Shown here: positions 1-6,126 of the stretch, piece after piece
How the letters are laid out: each line of letters opens with the position of its first letter
Position numbering within the stretch: position 1 is the stretch's first letter
Source: Methyloceanibacter sp.
GTDB lineage: Bacteria > Pseudomonadota > Alphaproteobacteria > Rhizobiales > Methyloligellaceae
Assembly: GCA_016649675.1 (NCBI GenBank)
Contig: JAENXG010000140.1
Coordinates: 1-6,322, forward strand
Length of the DNA stretch: 6,322 nt
Direction: 5' to 3'
Program-made: the position numbers and the translations under genes
Notes under the pieces: model-generated
Databases searched by the model: none
What the model saw: the letters and a program-made list of their open reading frames with translations, nothing else
What the model was told of the DNA's origin: nothing

Positions 1-27
1 GGCGTCAGGAAATGGCGTCGCGTGCAT

Positions 28-36
28 AGGGAGGAG
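28..36 (+). promoter_or_regulatory. Ribosome binding site of acs
   Basis: The purine run AGGGAGGAG ends 7 bases before the ATG at 44. It is close to a full Shine-Dalgarno match and fixes the acs start. Only 43 bases precede the gene, so its promoter lies at or beyond the window edge. Confidence 0.85.
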
Positions 37-43
37 CCGGCCG

Positions 44-2011
44 ATGTCCGAGCACAAGGTCTTCGCGGTCAAGGACTACAAGGTCCCGAAAGAATGGAAA
101 GCCCGCGCCTTCGTCGACGAGGACGAGTACGAGAGGCTCTACAAGGAGAGCGTCGAGAACCCGGATAGATTCTGGGGCAAAGAGGGCAAGCGCATCGACT
201 GGATCAAGCCCTATACACGCGTCAAGGACACGTCTTTCGCCCATCCCCATGTCTCGATCAAATGGTTCGAGGATGGCACCCTCAACGTCTCGGCCAACTG
301 CATCGACCGGCACCTGAAGAAGCGCGGAAAGCAGGTCGCCATCATCTGGGAGCCTGACGACCCTTCAGCGGAAGCGCAGCACATCACCTATCGCGAGTTG
401 CACGAGCATGTCTGCCGCCTCGCCAACGTGCTCAAGGCGCAAGGCGTCAAGCGCGGCGACCGGGTCACCATCTACCTGCCGATGATCCCCGAGGCGGCCT
501 ACGCCATGCTCGCCTGCGCCCGCATCGGCGCCATCCACTCGGTGGTGTTCGGCGGGTTCTCGCCGGACTCGCTTGCCGGCCGCATCGAGGACTGCAAGTC
601 GAAGCTCGTCATCACCGCCGACGAGGGGCTGCGAGGCGGCCGCAAGATCCCGCTCAAGGCCAACACCGATCAGGCGCTCAAGAAGGTGCAAGGGATCGAG
701 AAGGTGCTCGTGGTCAAGCGCACCGGCGGAGAGGTGCCGTGGACGGCGGGCCGCGACGTCTGGCTCGATGACGAGCTCGCCAAGGTGGGCGACGACTGCC
801 CGCCCGAGGAGATGAATGCGGAAGACCCGCTCTTCATCCTTTACACGTCGGGCTCGACGGGCAAGCCCAAAGGCGTGCTGCACACCTCAGGCGGCTATCT
901 CGTGTTCGCCGCCATGACGCATCAATACATCTTCGACTATCACGACGGCGACATCTATTGGTGCACCGCCGATGTCGGCTGGATCACCGGCCACACCTAC
1001 ATCGTCTACGGGCCGCTCGCCAACGGCGCGACGACGGTGATCTTCGAGGGCGTGCCGAGCTACCCCGACCCGTCCCGCTTCTGGCAGGTGGTCGACAGGC
1101 ACAAGGTCGACATTTTCTACACGGCGCCCACGGCGCTTCGGGCGCTGATGGGCGCTGGCGACGATTACGTGACGCGTACGAGCCGGAAGTCGCTCAAGCT
1201 GCTCGGCACGGTGGGCGAGCCGATCAATCCGGAAGCCTGGGAGTGGTACTACCATGTGGTGGGAGACGAACGCTGCCCGATCGTGGACACTTGGTGGCAG
1301 ACGGAAACCGGCGGCATCCTCATCACGCCGCTTCCCGGCGCGACCAAGCTGAAGCCCGGCTCCGCGACCTTGCCGTTTTTCGGCGTGCAGCCAGCGGTCG
1401 TCGACACTGAGGGCAACATTCTTGAGGGCGAGGGGTCAGGCAATCTCGTCATTCTCGACGCTTGGCCTGGCATGATGCGCACCGTCTATGGCGACCATCG
1501 ACGCTTCGTCGAGACCTATTTCTCCACCTACAAGGGCAAGTACCTCACCGGCGACGGCTGCCGGCGCGACGAGGACGGCTATTACTGGATCACCGGCCGC
1601 TCCGACGACGTTCTTAAGGTCTCGGGCCACCGCATGGGCACGGCGGAGATCGAGTCCGCGCTCGTCGCCCATCCCAAGGTGTCGGAGGCCGCCGTGGTGG
1701 GCTATCCCCACGACATCAAGGGCCAGGGGATCTACTGCTATGTCACCCTGATGGAGGGCCAGAGGGGGTCGGAGGCCCTGAAGGGCGAACTCCGCGACTT
1801 GGTGCGGAAGGAGATCGGCCCGATCGCCTCGCCAGATTTGATCCAGTTCGCGCCTGGGCTGCCCAAGACGCGCTCGGGAAAGATCATGCGCCGCATTCTG
1901 CGCAAGATCGCCGAGGACGACTTCAGCAAACTCGGCGACACCTCGACGCTTGCCGACCCGGCCGTGGTCGAGGATCTCGTCGAGAACCGCCAGAACCGGA
2001 AACCAGCTTGA
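44..2011 (+). CDS. acs: Acetyl-CoA synthetase, AMP-forming
   Basis: A cytosolic enzyme that converts acetate, ATP and CoA to acetyl-CoA, AMP and PPi through an acetyl-adenylate. The 655-residue length matches the family (E. coli Acs has 652). Visible in order: the N-terminal Acs cap, the phosphate-binding loop TSGSTGKPKG (268-277), DVGWITGH (about 311-318), GTVGEPINPEAWEWY (about 388-402), DTWWQTETGG (415-424), the hinge and A8 core GRSDDVLKVSGHR (518-530), and PKTRSGKIMRRILRK (607-621). The acetate-pocket residues known from the Salmonella enzyme map, with a constant offset of four, to Ile314 (Val there), Thr315, Val390 and Trp418. Trp418 closes a small pocket and favours acetate over longer acids. 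Lys613 (codon 1880-1882) is the adenylation lysine that Pat-type enzymes acetylate in other bacteria. The start is set by the strong ribosome binding site. Propionyl-CoA synthetase is the main alternative, made unlikely by Trp418. Confidence 0.97.
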   Translation: MSEHKVFAVKDYKVPKEWKARAFVDEDEYERLYKESVENPDRFWGKEGKRIDWIKPYTRVKDTSFAHPHVSIKWFEDGTLNVSANCIDRHLKKRGKQVAIIWEPDDPSAEAQHITYRELHEHVCRLANVLKAQGVKRGDRVTIYLPMIPEAAYAMLACARIGAIHSVVFGGFSPDSLAGRIEDCKSKLVITADEGLRGGRKIPLKANTDQALKKVQGIEKVLVVKRTGGEVPWTAGRDVWLDDELAKVGDDCPPEEMNAEDPLFILYTSGSTGKPKGVLHTSGGYLVFAAMTHQYIFDYHDGDIYWCTADVGWITGHTYIVYGPLANGATTVIFEGVPSYPDPSRFWQVVDRHKVDIFYTAPTALRALMGAGDDYVTRTSRKSLKLLGTVGEPINPEAWEWYYHVVGDERCPIVDTWWQTETGGILITPLPGATKLKPGSATLPFFGVQPAVVDTEGNILEGEGSGNLVILDAWPGMMRTVYGDHRRFVETYFSTYKGKYLTGDGCRRDEDGYYWITGRSDDVLKVSGHRMGTAEIESALVAHPKVSEAAVVGYPHDIKGQGIYCYVTLMEGQRGSEALKGELRDLVRKEIGPIASPDLIQFAPGLPKTRSGKIMRRILRKIAEDDFSKLGDTSTLADPAVVEDLVENRQNRKPA

Positions 2012-2171
2012 TCGCGGCATAAGCGCCGCAACGACGAAACATGAGCAGGGAAAAGAATGGGAAACACCATGACCGGCTCAGGGAGCGCGGGGCGCAGAAA
2101 GCGCAGGCCGTACGGCGATGCCGCGCTCGTAGCGCCGCCCTGGTGTGCTAGTCTGATGCGGTTAATGAGTC

Positions 2172-2176
2172 AGGAG
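2172..2176 (+). promoter_or_regulatory. Ribosome binding site deciding the start at 2186
   Basis: AGGAG lies 9 bases before the ATG at 2186. It supports this start over the in-frame ATGs at 2057, 2156 and 2165. The 2057 ATG also has a purine-rich stretch before it (AGGGA, 2047-2051), so the choice rests mainly on where family homology begins. Confidence 0.6.
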
Positions 2177-2185
2177 CTTGGACCT

Positions 2186-2626
2186 ATGAAACACGCAAGA
2201 CTGTGGTATGTCATTGCCGATGGCGGCATGGCGCGTTTCGTCGAGCGCGACGAGAACGGCGCCTTCCGGACGGTCTTAAGCTTCGTCTCATCGGAGCTGC
2301 ATGAACGCTCTCACGACCTCGGGCTTGACCGCCCGGCGCGGGTCAGGGAGAGCGCCAATACGGCGCGTCATGCCATCGAGCCGCGCCGCGACCTGCACGA
2401 TGCCGCCAAGGAGGATTTCGTGAAGCTCGTGGCCGAGAAGCTCGATGCCGAGCATGGGCGCGGGCAGTTCGACAAGCTGGTCCTCGTCGCTCCGCCGCGC
2501 GTGCTGACCGAGCTGAAGCAGCACCTGTCCAAGCCGATGGCGAAGCTGGTGGTCGATGGACTGCAAAAGGACCTGACCAAGGTCCCGGACCACGATCTCG
2601 CCCAGCACCTCGCCCCGGCGCGCTAG
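2186..2626 (+). CDS. Host attachment family protein (PF10116-like)
   Basis: A soluble protein of 146 residues with no signal peptide or membrane segment. It begins MKHARLWYVIADGGMARFVE, a first strand typical of the family named 'protein required for attachment to host cells'. The second hallmark, KLVLVAPPRVLTELKQHL (97-114), is followed by a C-terminal KDLTKVPDHDLAQHL (128-142), as in relatives. The middle (residues 38-72) is charged, rich in Arg, His and Asp, and probably flexible. The biochemical role is unknown. The family name comes from an Agrobacterium phenotype, and the fold has been related to archaeo-eukaryotic release-factor-like domains, so a ribosome-linked role is possible; this is from memory of the literature. 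The gene lies 174 bases after acs on the same strand, a gap long enough for its own promoter, though I see no convincing -35/-10 pair. It converges on the pat-like gene. Confidence 0.85.
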   Translation: MKHARLWYVIADGGMARFVERDENGAFRTVLSFVSSELHERSHDLGLDRPARVRESANTARHAIEPRRDLHDAAKEDFVKLVAEKLDAEHGRGQFDKLVLVAPPRVLTELKQHLSKPMAKLVVDGLQKDLTKVPDHDLAQHLAPAR

Positions 2627-2655
2627 AGCGAATGCCATCGAAGCATAACCGTCTT

Positions 2656-2687
2656 CGTCATGGCCAGGCTTGTCCCGGCCATCCACG
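2656..2687. repeat. Palindromic unit 1 (GTCAT-stem-ATCCA type)
   Basis: CGTCAT and ATCCACG flank an imperfect hairpin: TGGCCAGG (2661-2668), loop CTTGT, then CCCGGCCA (2674-2681), with one A/C mismatch in the stem. This is a common form of intergenic palindrome in Bradyrhizobium-like genomes. It starts 29 bases after the stop of the host attachment gene and may help end its transcript. Confidence 0.7.
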
Positions 2688-2692
2688 CTCCG

Positions 2693-2726
2693 TTGTCATG
2701 CCCGCGAAGGCGGGCATCCAGTAACC
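2693..2726. repeat. Palindromic unit 2, left arm of a larger inverted repeat
   Basis: TTGTCA, then a perfect 7-bp hairpin (TGCCCGC 2699-2705, loop GAAG, GCGGGCA 2710-2716), then TCCAGTAACC. It lies in the same orientation as unit 1. Its flanks reappear inverted in unit 3, while its stem sequence differs from that of unit 3. Confidence 0.75.
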
Positions 2727-2754
2727 ACTGCCTCAGATCATTTATTGCTCCCGG

Positions 2755-2791
2755 GGTTACTGGATTGCCCGGTCAAGCCGGGCAATGACAA
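2755..2791. repeat. Palindromic unit 3, inverted partner of unit 2
   Basis: Read on the minus strand this is TTGTCAT, a 9-bp hairpin stem (2764-2772 pairing with 2778-2786, loop 2773-2777), and ATCCAGTAACC. The outer 11 bases GGTTACTGGAT (2755-2765) complement ATCCAGTAACC (2716-2726), and TGACAA (2786-2791) complements TTGTCA (2693-2698). With unit 2 it forms a 99-base inverted repeat around a 28-base centre (2727-2754). Placed between converging genes, it could act as a bidirectional terminator or transcript stabiliser, although it lacks a clear T tract. Confidence 0.75.
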
Positions 2792-2815
2792 TTTGGGGGT
2801 AGGAATCCTCGGCCC

Positions 2816-5542
2816 TTAGTAGGCGACTTCCGCCTCAAGCCCTGCCGCCTGCAAGCCCGCGGGGAGCTTGAGCCGCACCTTGCAGATCGACAGATCTTCA
2901 GGATCGGCGGAAACTTCGAAGCCGAGCGCGCGGCACATCTCGAGCATGCGCTGATTGTTGGCAAGCACATCGCCGACCAGCTCGCGCAGTTTCTCCTTCT
3001 CGGCATAGTGGGTGAGGTGACGCATCAGCGCCCAGCCGATACCCGTGCCCTTGAGGTCGCTCCGCACGATGATGGCGTACTCGCCCTTGATGTAATCGGG
3101 ATCGGCGGAGAGCCGGGCGACGCCGAGAAGCTCCTTCTGCTCCTTGTCCAGCGCAACGAAGGCCATGGCGCGGGCATAGTCGATCTGGGTGAAGCGGGCG
3201 ATGAACTTGTGGGAGAATTCCTTGCGCGGCGTCAGGAAGCGGAAGCGGATGTCCTCCGGCGAGAGTTTCTCGATGAACGCGCCATAGAGATGCTCGTCGG
3301 CCGGTCGGATAGGACGAATAAAGATTCGATAGTCATTATCGAGGCTGGCCCATGTCTCCCATTGATTGGGATAGGGCCTGATGGCGAGAAGCGGATTGGG
3401 CCCCTCCATCTCCACTTCGCGCGGCTCGATGCGGATGCGCGCATCGAGCGCGATGACGCCCGTCTCGTCAGCGAGAAGGGGATTGATGTCGAGCTCTTTG
3501 ACCGCCGGGCAGTTGACGACGAGCTGCGACAAGTGCGTGAGCGCCTCGGCGATGGCCGCAAGATCGGCCGGCGCCCGGTCGCGATAGCCTTCGAGCAGCT
3601 TGAAGATGCGCGTCCGCCCCATGAGATCGCGGGCAAGCTCGGTATCGAGAGGGGGCAGCGCCACCGCCGTATCGTGGATGATCTCCGTCGCCGTGCCGCC
3701 GGCCCCGAACAGGATCATCGGCCCGAACAGCCGATCCTCGTAGACGCCGAGCAGAAGCTCATGCGCCTTGGGGCGCACGACCATGGGCTGCACCGTGAAG
3801 CCTTGCAGACGCGCTTCGGGGCGAAGCTCTTGCGCGCGCTGCTGCATCCGCTCGGCTGCGTGGCGAGCGTCTTGCGCAGTGCGCAACCCGAGGTGAACGC
3901 CGCCCACATCGGACTTGTGCGAGATATCCTCTGAGAGAATCTTGACCGCGACGAACGGTGATTGCTGCAACAGACCCAGGGCGATGTCTTCCACCTCTTG
4001 CGGCGAGGCAGCAACGCGCGTGGCGACGGTCGGGATGCCATAGGCGGACAGCACCGCCATGGCTTCCGGCTCGGTCAGGAGCGTGCGGCCTGCGGTGGCG
4101 GCAGTCCGCATGATCGAGCGCGCCGCCTCGTCGGCGACCCGTGTCCGCTCGGTCTCGCGCGGTGGCGTCCGCATCAGCGCGTCCTGCGCCTTGGTGTGCT
4201 GCCAGAGATAGAAGAAGCCTTTGATCGCATCGGTCGGCGACTCGTAGGTCGGGATGGAAGCCTCTTGAAACTTGCGCCGGGCTCCGGCGGCAGCCTCTTC
4301 GCCGAGCCAGTTGGTGAGGATCGGCGGCAGGCTCTCCGGTTGCGGAGCCCGAGCGATGGCGTCGATCACCGCCTGTGCCGCGTCGCTCGAAGAGGCAAGC
4401 GCCGTGGGGCAATTCATGACGAGGATGGCGTCGGCCTTGCAGTCGGGGAAAACGGCATCGAGCGCTGCGGCATAGCGTTCGGGCGCAGCGTCGCCGATGA
4501 TGTCGATGGGATTTGCCCGCGACCAGTTGGCGGGCAGCACCTTGTCGAGCTGCGCGATCACACTCTCGCTTAAGGGAGCGAGCCGTCCGCCCGATTGCAT
4601 CAGATCGTCGACCGCAAGCACGCCGGCGCCGCCCCCATTGGTCATGATCAGGAGCTCGTTGCCTGCCACCGGCTTCACAGAGGTGAGCGTCTCGGCGGCG
4701 GCAAACAGCTCTTCGAGCTCTTCCACGCGAACGAGCCCCGCGCGCCGGAACGCAGCGCCCACGGCGGCATCATTCCCGGCCAGCGCGCCGGTATGGGTGG
4801 CTGCCGCCCGCGCCGATTCCTGGTAGCGGCCGGACTTGATCACGACCACCGGCTTCGCCCGCGCCGCCGAGCGCGCCGCCGACATGAACTTGCGCGCGGA
4901 AGGGATGGTCTCGAGATAAAGCAGAATGGCGTTGGTCGACACGTCGGCGGCGAGAAAATCGAGGAGGTCGCCGACATCAACATCGGCCATGTCGCCCATG
5001 GAGATGACATAGGAGAAGCCGATCCCCTGCGCCGCAGCCCAATCGACGATGCCGGTCACGAGCGCGCCCGATTGGGACAGGAAGGCGAGCTTGCCGCTGT
5101 GCGGCCGGCTCAGCCCGAAATTCGCGTGCAGCCCGAGCCCCGGCACCGAAAGCCCGAGGCAATTCGGGCCGATGATGCGCAAGAGGTAAGGCCGCGCCTG
5201 ATCAAGCATCGCCTGCCTGAGCTCGGCGCTAAAGCCTGCCGTGATGACCACCGCCGCGCGCGTGCCCTTGGCGCCGAGCGCCCCGATCAGCGACGGCACG
5301 GTCGGCGGCGGCGTGGCGATGACCGCAAGCTCCGGCGCCTCAGGCAGCGCGGCAATGTCGGGATAGCAGGACTGGCCGGCGATCGTCGTATGATGCGGAT
5401 TGACGAGATAGACCTCTCCGGCAAATCCGCCTTTAAGGATGTTCTCGGTCAGCACCGCGCCGACCGAATGAGCCTCCGTGCTCGCGCCGATGACGGCAAC
5501 CGAACGAGGCGCAAGAGCATGTTCGAGATTGCGGACTGTCAT
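2816..5542 (-). CDS. pat: Pat/PatZ-like fusion: acyl-CoA synthetase (NDP-forming)-like + GNAT acetyltransferase
   Basis: A 908-residue cytosolic protein with the domain order of enterobacterial Pat/PatZ (YfiQ, 886 residues), a lysine acetyltransferase that inactivates Acs. Residues 1-135 form a CoA-binding Rossmann domain (SVAVIGAST 14-22, GPNCLG 125-130). Residues 145-460 are succinyl-CoA-ligase-like, with SQSGA (156-160) and THTGALAG (249-256). Residues 485-705 are ATP-grasp-like (VAVKI...SHKSDVGGV 531-549, ELDINPLL 683-690). The GNAT domain is about 735-895, with the likely general base Glu821 (GEYAIIV) and acetyl-CoA loop RSDLKGTGIG (827-836). His250, at the phosphohistidine position of ADP-forming acyl-CoA synthetases, is present, whereas E. 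coli PatZ has no histidine there as I recall its sequence. The start fits the family's N-terminus, but its ribosome binding site is weak (GAGAG, very close). It probably shares a transcript with the gene 22 bases upstream. Substrate identity (Acs) is inferred from homology and proximity. Confidence 0.92.
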   Translation of the reverse strand: MTVRNLEHALAPRSVAVIGASTEAHSVGAVLTENILKGGFAGEVYLVNPHHTTIAGQSCYPDIAALPEAPELAVIATPPPTVPSLIGALGAKGTRAAVVITAGFSAELRQAMLDQARPYLLRIIGPNCLGLSVPGLGLHANFGLSRPHSGKLAFLSQSGALVTGIVDWAAAQGIGFSYVISMGDMADVDVGDLLDFLAADVSTNAILLYLETIPSARKFMSAARSAARAKPVVVIKSGRYQESARAAATHTGALAGNDAAVGAAFRRAGLVRVEELEELFAAAETLTSVKPVAGNELLIMTNGGGAGVLAVDDLMQSGGRLAPLSESVIAQLDKVLPANWSRANPIDIIGDAAPERYAAALDAVFPDCKADAILVMNCPTALASSSDAAQAVIDAIARAPQPESLPPILTNWLGEEAAAGARRKFQEASIPTYESPTDAIKGFFYLWQHTKAQDALMRTPPRETERTRVADEAARSIMRTAATAGRTLLTEPEAMAVLSAYGIPTVATRVAASPQEVEDIALGLLQQSPFVAVKILSEDISHKSDVGGVHLGLRTAQDARHAAERMQQRAQELRPEARLQGFTVQPMVVRPKAHELLLGVYEDRLFGPMILFGAGGTATEIIHDTAVALPPLDTELARDLMGRTRIFKLLEGYRDRAPADLAAIAEALTHLSQLVVNCPAVKELDINPLLADETGVIALDARIRIEPREVEMEGPNPLLAIRPYPNQWETWASLDNDYRIFIRPIRPADEHLYGAFIEKLSPEDIRFRFLTPRKEFSHKFIARFTQIDYARAMAFVALDKEQKELLGVARLSADPDYIKGEYAIIVRSDLKGTGIGWALMRHLTHYAEKEKLRELVGDVLANNQRMLEMCRALGFEVSADPEDLSICKVRLKLPAGLQAAGLEAEVAY

Positions 5543-5564
5543 GAACTCTCGCGCGTGGGATTTC

Positions 5565-5948
5565 TCAAGGGAACGCCTTCAGCGGCAGGACGGCGACCAC
5601 CCGGAACGTCCGCGAGACGTCGTCATGCTCCTTGATCGAGACATACTCCCCCAGCGTGAACTTATGGTTGCCGAAGCGGTAGCCGGCCTCGTCATCGTCG
5701 GGGTCGCCGAGGAGGTCGTAATGAAAGGCCCATGAGCCTCCCGGCTTGCGGATCAGGTGCCCGACCTCGTCAGGCTGGCCGTTCCAGAAACGCCGCACGC
5801 GGCACCGGTCGCGGGCCCCCTTCCACTCGGTCTCCGAAATGTGGCCATCCTGCGCAAGGGGTGCGGTGAACTCATAGCCACGCTCGCGGCTTCCGTCCGG
5901 GAAGTCGTGGTCGCGGGCAAGCTCCAGGCGAATCTTGCTCAAGCTCAT
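5565..5948 (-). CDS. Conserved hypothetical protein, 127 residues
   Basis: I do not recognise a named domain. The protein begins MSLSKIRLELARDHDFPDGS and is soluble, with no signal peptide or membrane segment. It is rich in aromatic and charged residues: RRFWNGQPDE (52-61), GGSWAFHYDLLGDPDDDEAGYRFGNHKFTLGEYVSI (70-105), and an FRVVAV strand near the end. This suggests a small beta-rich fold. The sequence has the feel of a widely kept alphaproteobacterial hypothetical rather than spurious coding: codon use matches its neighbours and the ribosome binding site is strong. An in-frame ATG at 5996 would add 16 residues, but the GGAGGA before 5948 favours the shorter form. Only 22 bases separate its stop from the pat-like start, so the two are probably co-transcribed, with this gene first. 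Confidence 0.75.
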   Translation of the reverse strand: MSLSKIRLELARDHDFPDGSRERGYEFTAPLAQDGHISETEWKGARDRCRVRRFWNGQPDEVGHLIRKPGGSWAFHYDLLGDPDDDEAGYRFGNHKFTLGEYVSIKEHDDVSRTFRVVAVLPLKAFP

Positions 5949-5953
5949 GGAAA

Positions 5954-5959
5954 TCCTCC
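5954..5959 (-). promoter_or_regulatory. Ribosome binding site deciding the start at 5948
   Basis: On the minus strand GGAGGA is followed by five bases and then ATG (5948-5946). It is much better than anything before the alternative in-frame ATG at 5996. Confidence 0.8.
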
Positions 5960-5963
5960 GGAT

Positions 5964-5975
5964 CGTCTTAAGACG
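5964..5975. other. Perfect 12-bp palindrome CGTCTTAAGACG
   Basis: A self-complementary 12-mer in the leader or promoter of the minus-strand hypothetical gene, 15 bases before its ATG. It could be a small operator, but about one such palindrome is expected by chance in a window of this size. Confidence 0.25.
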
Positions 5976-6020
5976 CGCACATTCTGAAAATTTCATGACT
6001 AACCGAGCAGGCCTGGACTT

Positions 6021-6119
6021 CCATAGCCTTGAGGGAGATCAAGCCGCCGCCAATAGGGCAAATTCGCGTCGCTTCCCCCTCAAGCTCAGCGCGGCGATCC
6101 TCCGTTAAGGCTGCTATGG
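6021..6119. repeat. Nested inverted repeats in the divergent promoter region
   Basis: CCATAGC (6021-6027) complements GCTATGG (6113-6119), and the adjoining CTTGAGGG (6028-6035) complements CCCTCAAG (6077-6084). The left arm is continuous over 15 bases, while the right arm is interrupted by 28 bases. The inner left arm overlaps the FNR/FixK-like box. In a transcript of the plus-strand gene the outer stem would end 7 bases before its ATG. The role is uncertain. Confidence 0.35.
6029..6042. promoter_or_regulatory. FNR/FixK-type box TTGAGGGAGATCAA
   Basis: The site matches the FNR/FixK consensus TTGAT-N4-ATCAA at nine of ten defined bases (TTGAG-GGAG-ATCAA). Its centre lies about 91 bases before the plus-strand ATG at 6127 and about 87 before the minus-strand ATG at 5948, so it could serve either direction. 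If it activates in the usual way (centre near -41.5), transcripts would begin near 6077 (+) or 5994 (-), leaving 46-50-base leaders, which is plausible for both. I see no convincing -10 at those exact spacings. Control by low oxygen is an inference from the motif. Confidence 0.5.
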
Positions 6120-6126
6120 AAAAAGA

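Noticed and set aside
365..2020. Several long antisense open frames opposite acs (365-883, 887-1255, 1249-1482, 1436-2020) and plus-frame shadows within it
   Set aside because: They are expected by-products of GC-rich codon use. Their translations are rich in Arg, Ala, His and Asp with no family resemblance, while acs is continuous and unmistakable.
2014..2029. Short hairpin (GCGGC, loop ATAAGC, GCCGC) just after the acs stop
   Set aside because: The stem is only 5 bp and no T tract follows, which is too weak to call a terminator.
2041..2151. A 36-codon open frame between acs and the host attachment gene
   Set aside because: It is a very basic, low-complexity translation, lacks a ribosome binding site of note, and its codon use is unlike its neighbours.
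2057..2185. N-terminal extension of the host attachment protein from the ATG at 2057
   Set aside because: The 43 extra residues do not resemble the family, whose N-terminus begins at MKHARLWYVIADGG. A ribosome binding site precedes 2186. The AGGGA before 2057 leaves some doubt.
2656..2791. CRISPR array
   Set aside because: There are only three units, unequal in sequence and orientation, with irregular spacing and internal hairpins; no spacer-repeat regularity.
3008..5735. Long plus-strand open frames opposite the pat-like gene (3008-3934, 3962-4573, 4595-5635)
   Set aside because: They are shadows of the minus-strand gene. Low-complexity Arg/His/Gly-rich translations lack recognisable domains, and the opposite strand encodes a full-length family member.
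5949..5996. Longer form of the hypothetical protein starting at 5996
   Set aside because: The only good ribosome binding site (5954-5959) lies inside this extension and serves the ATG at 5948.
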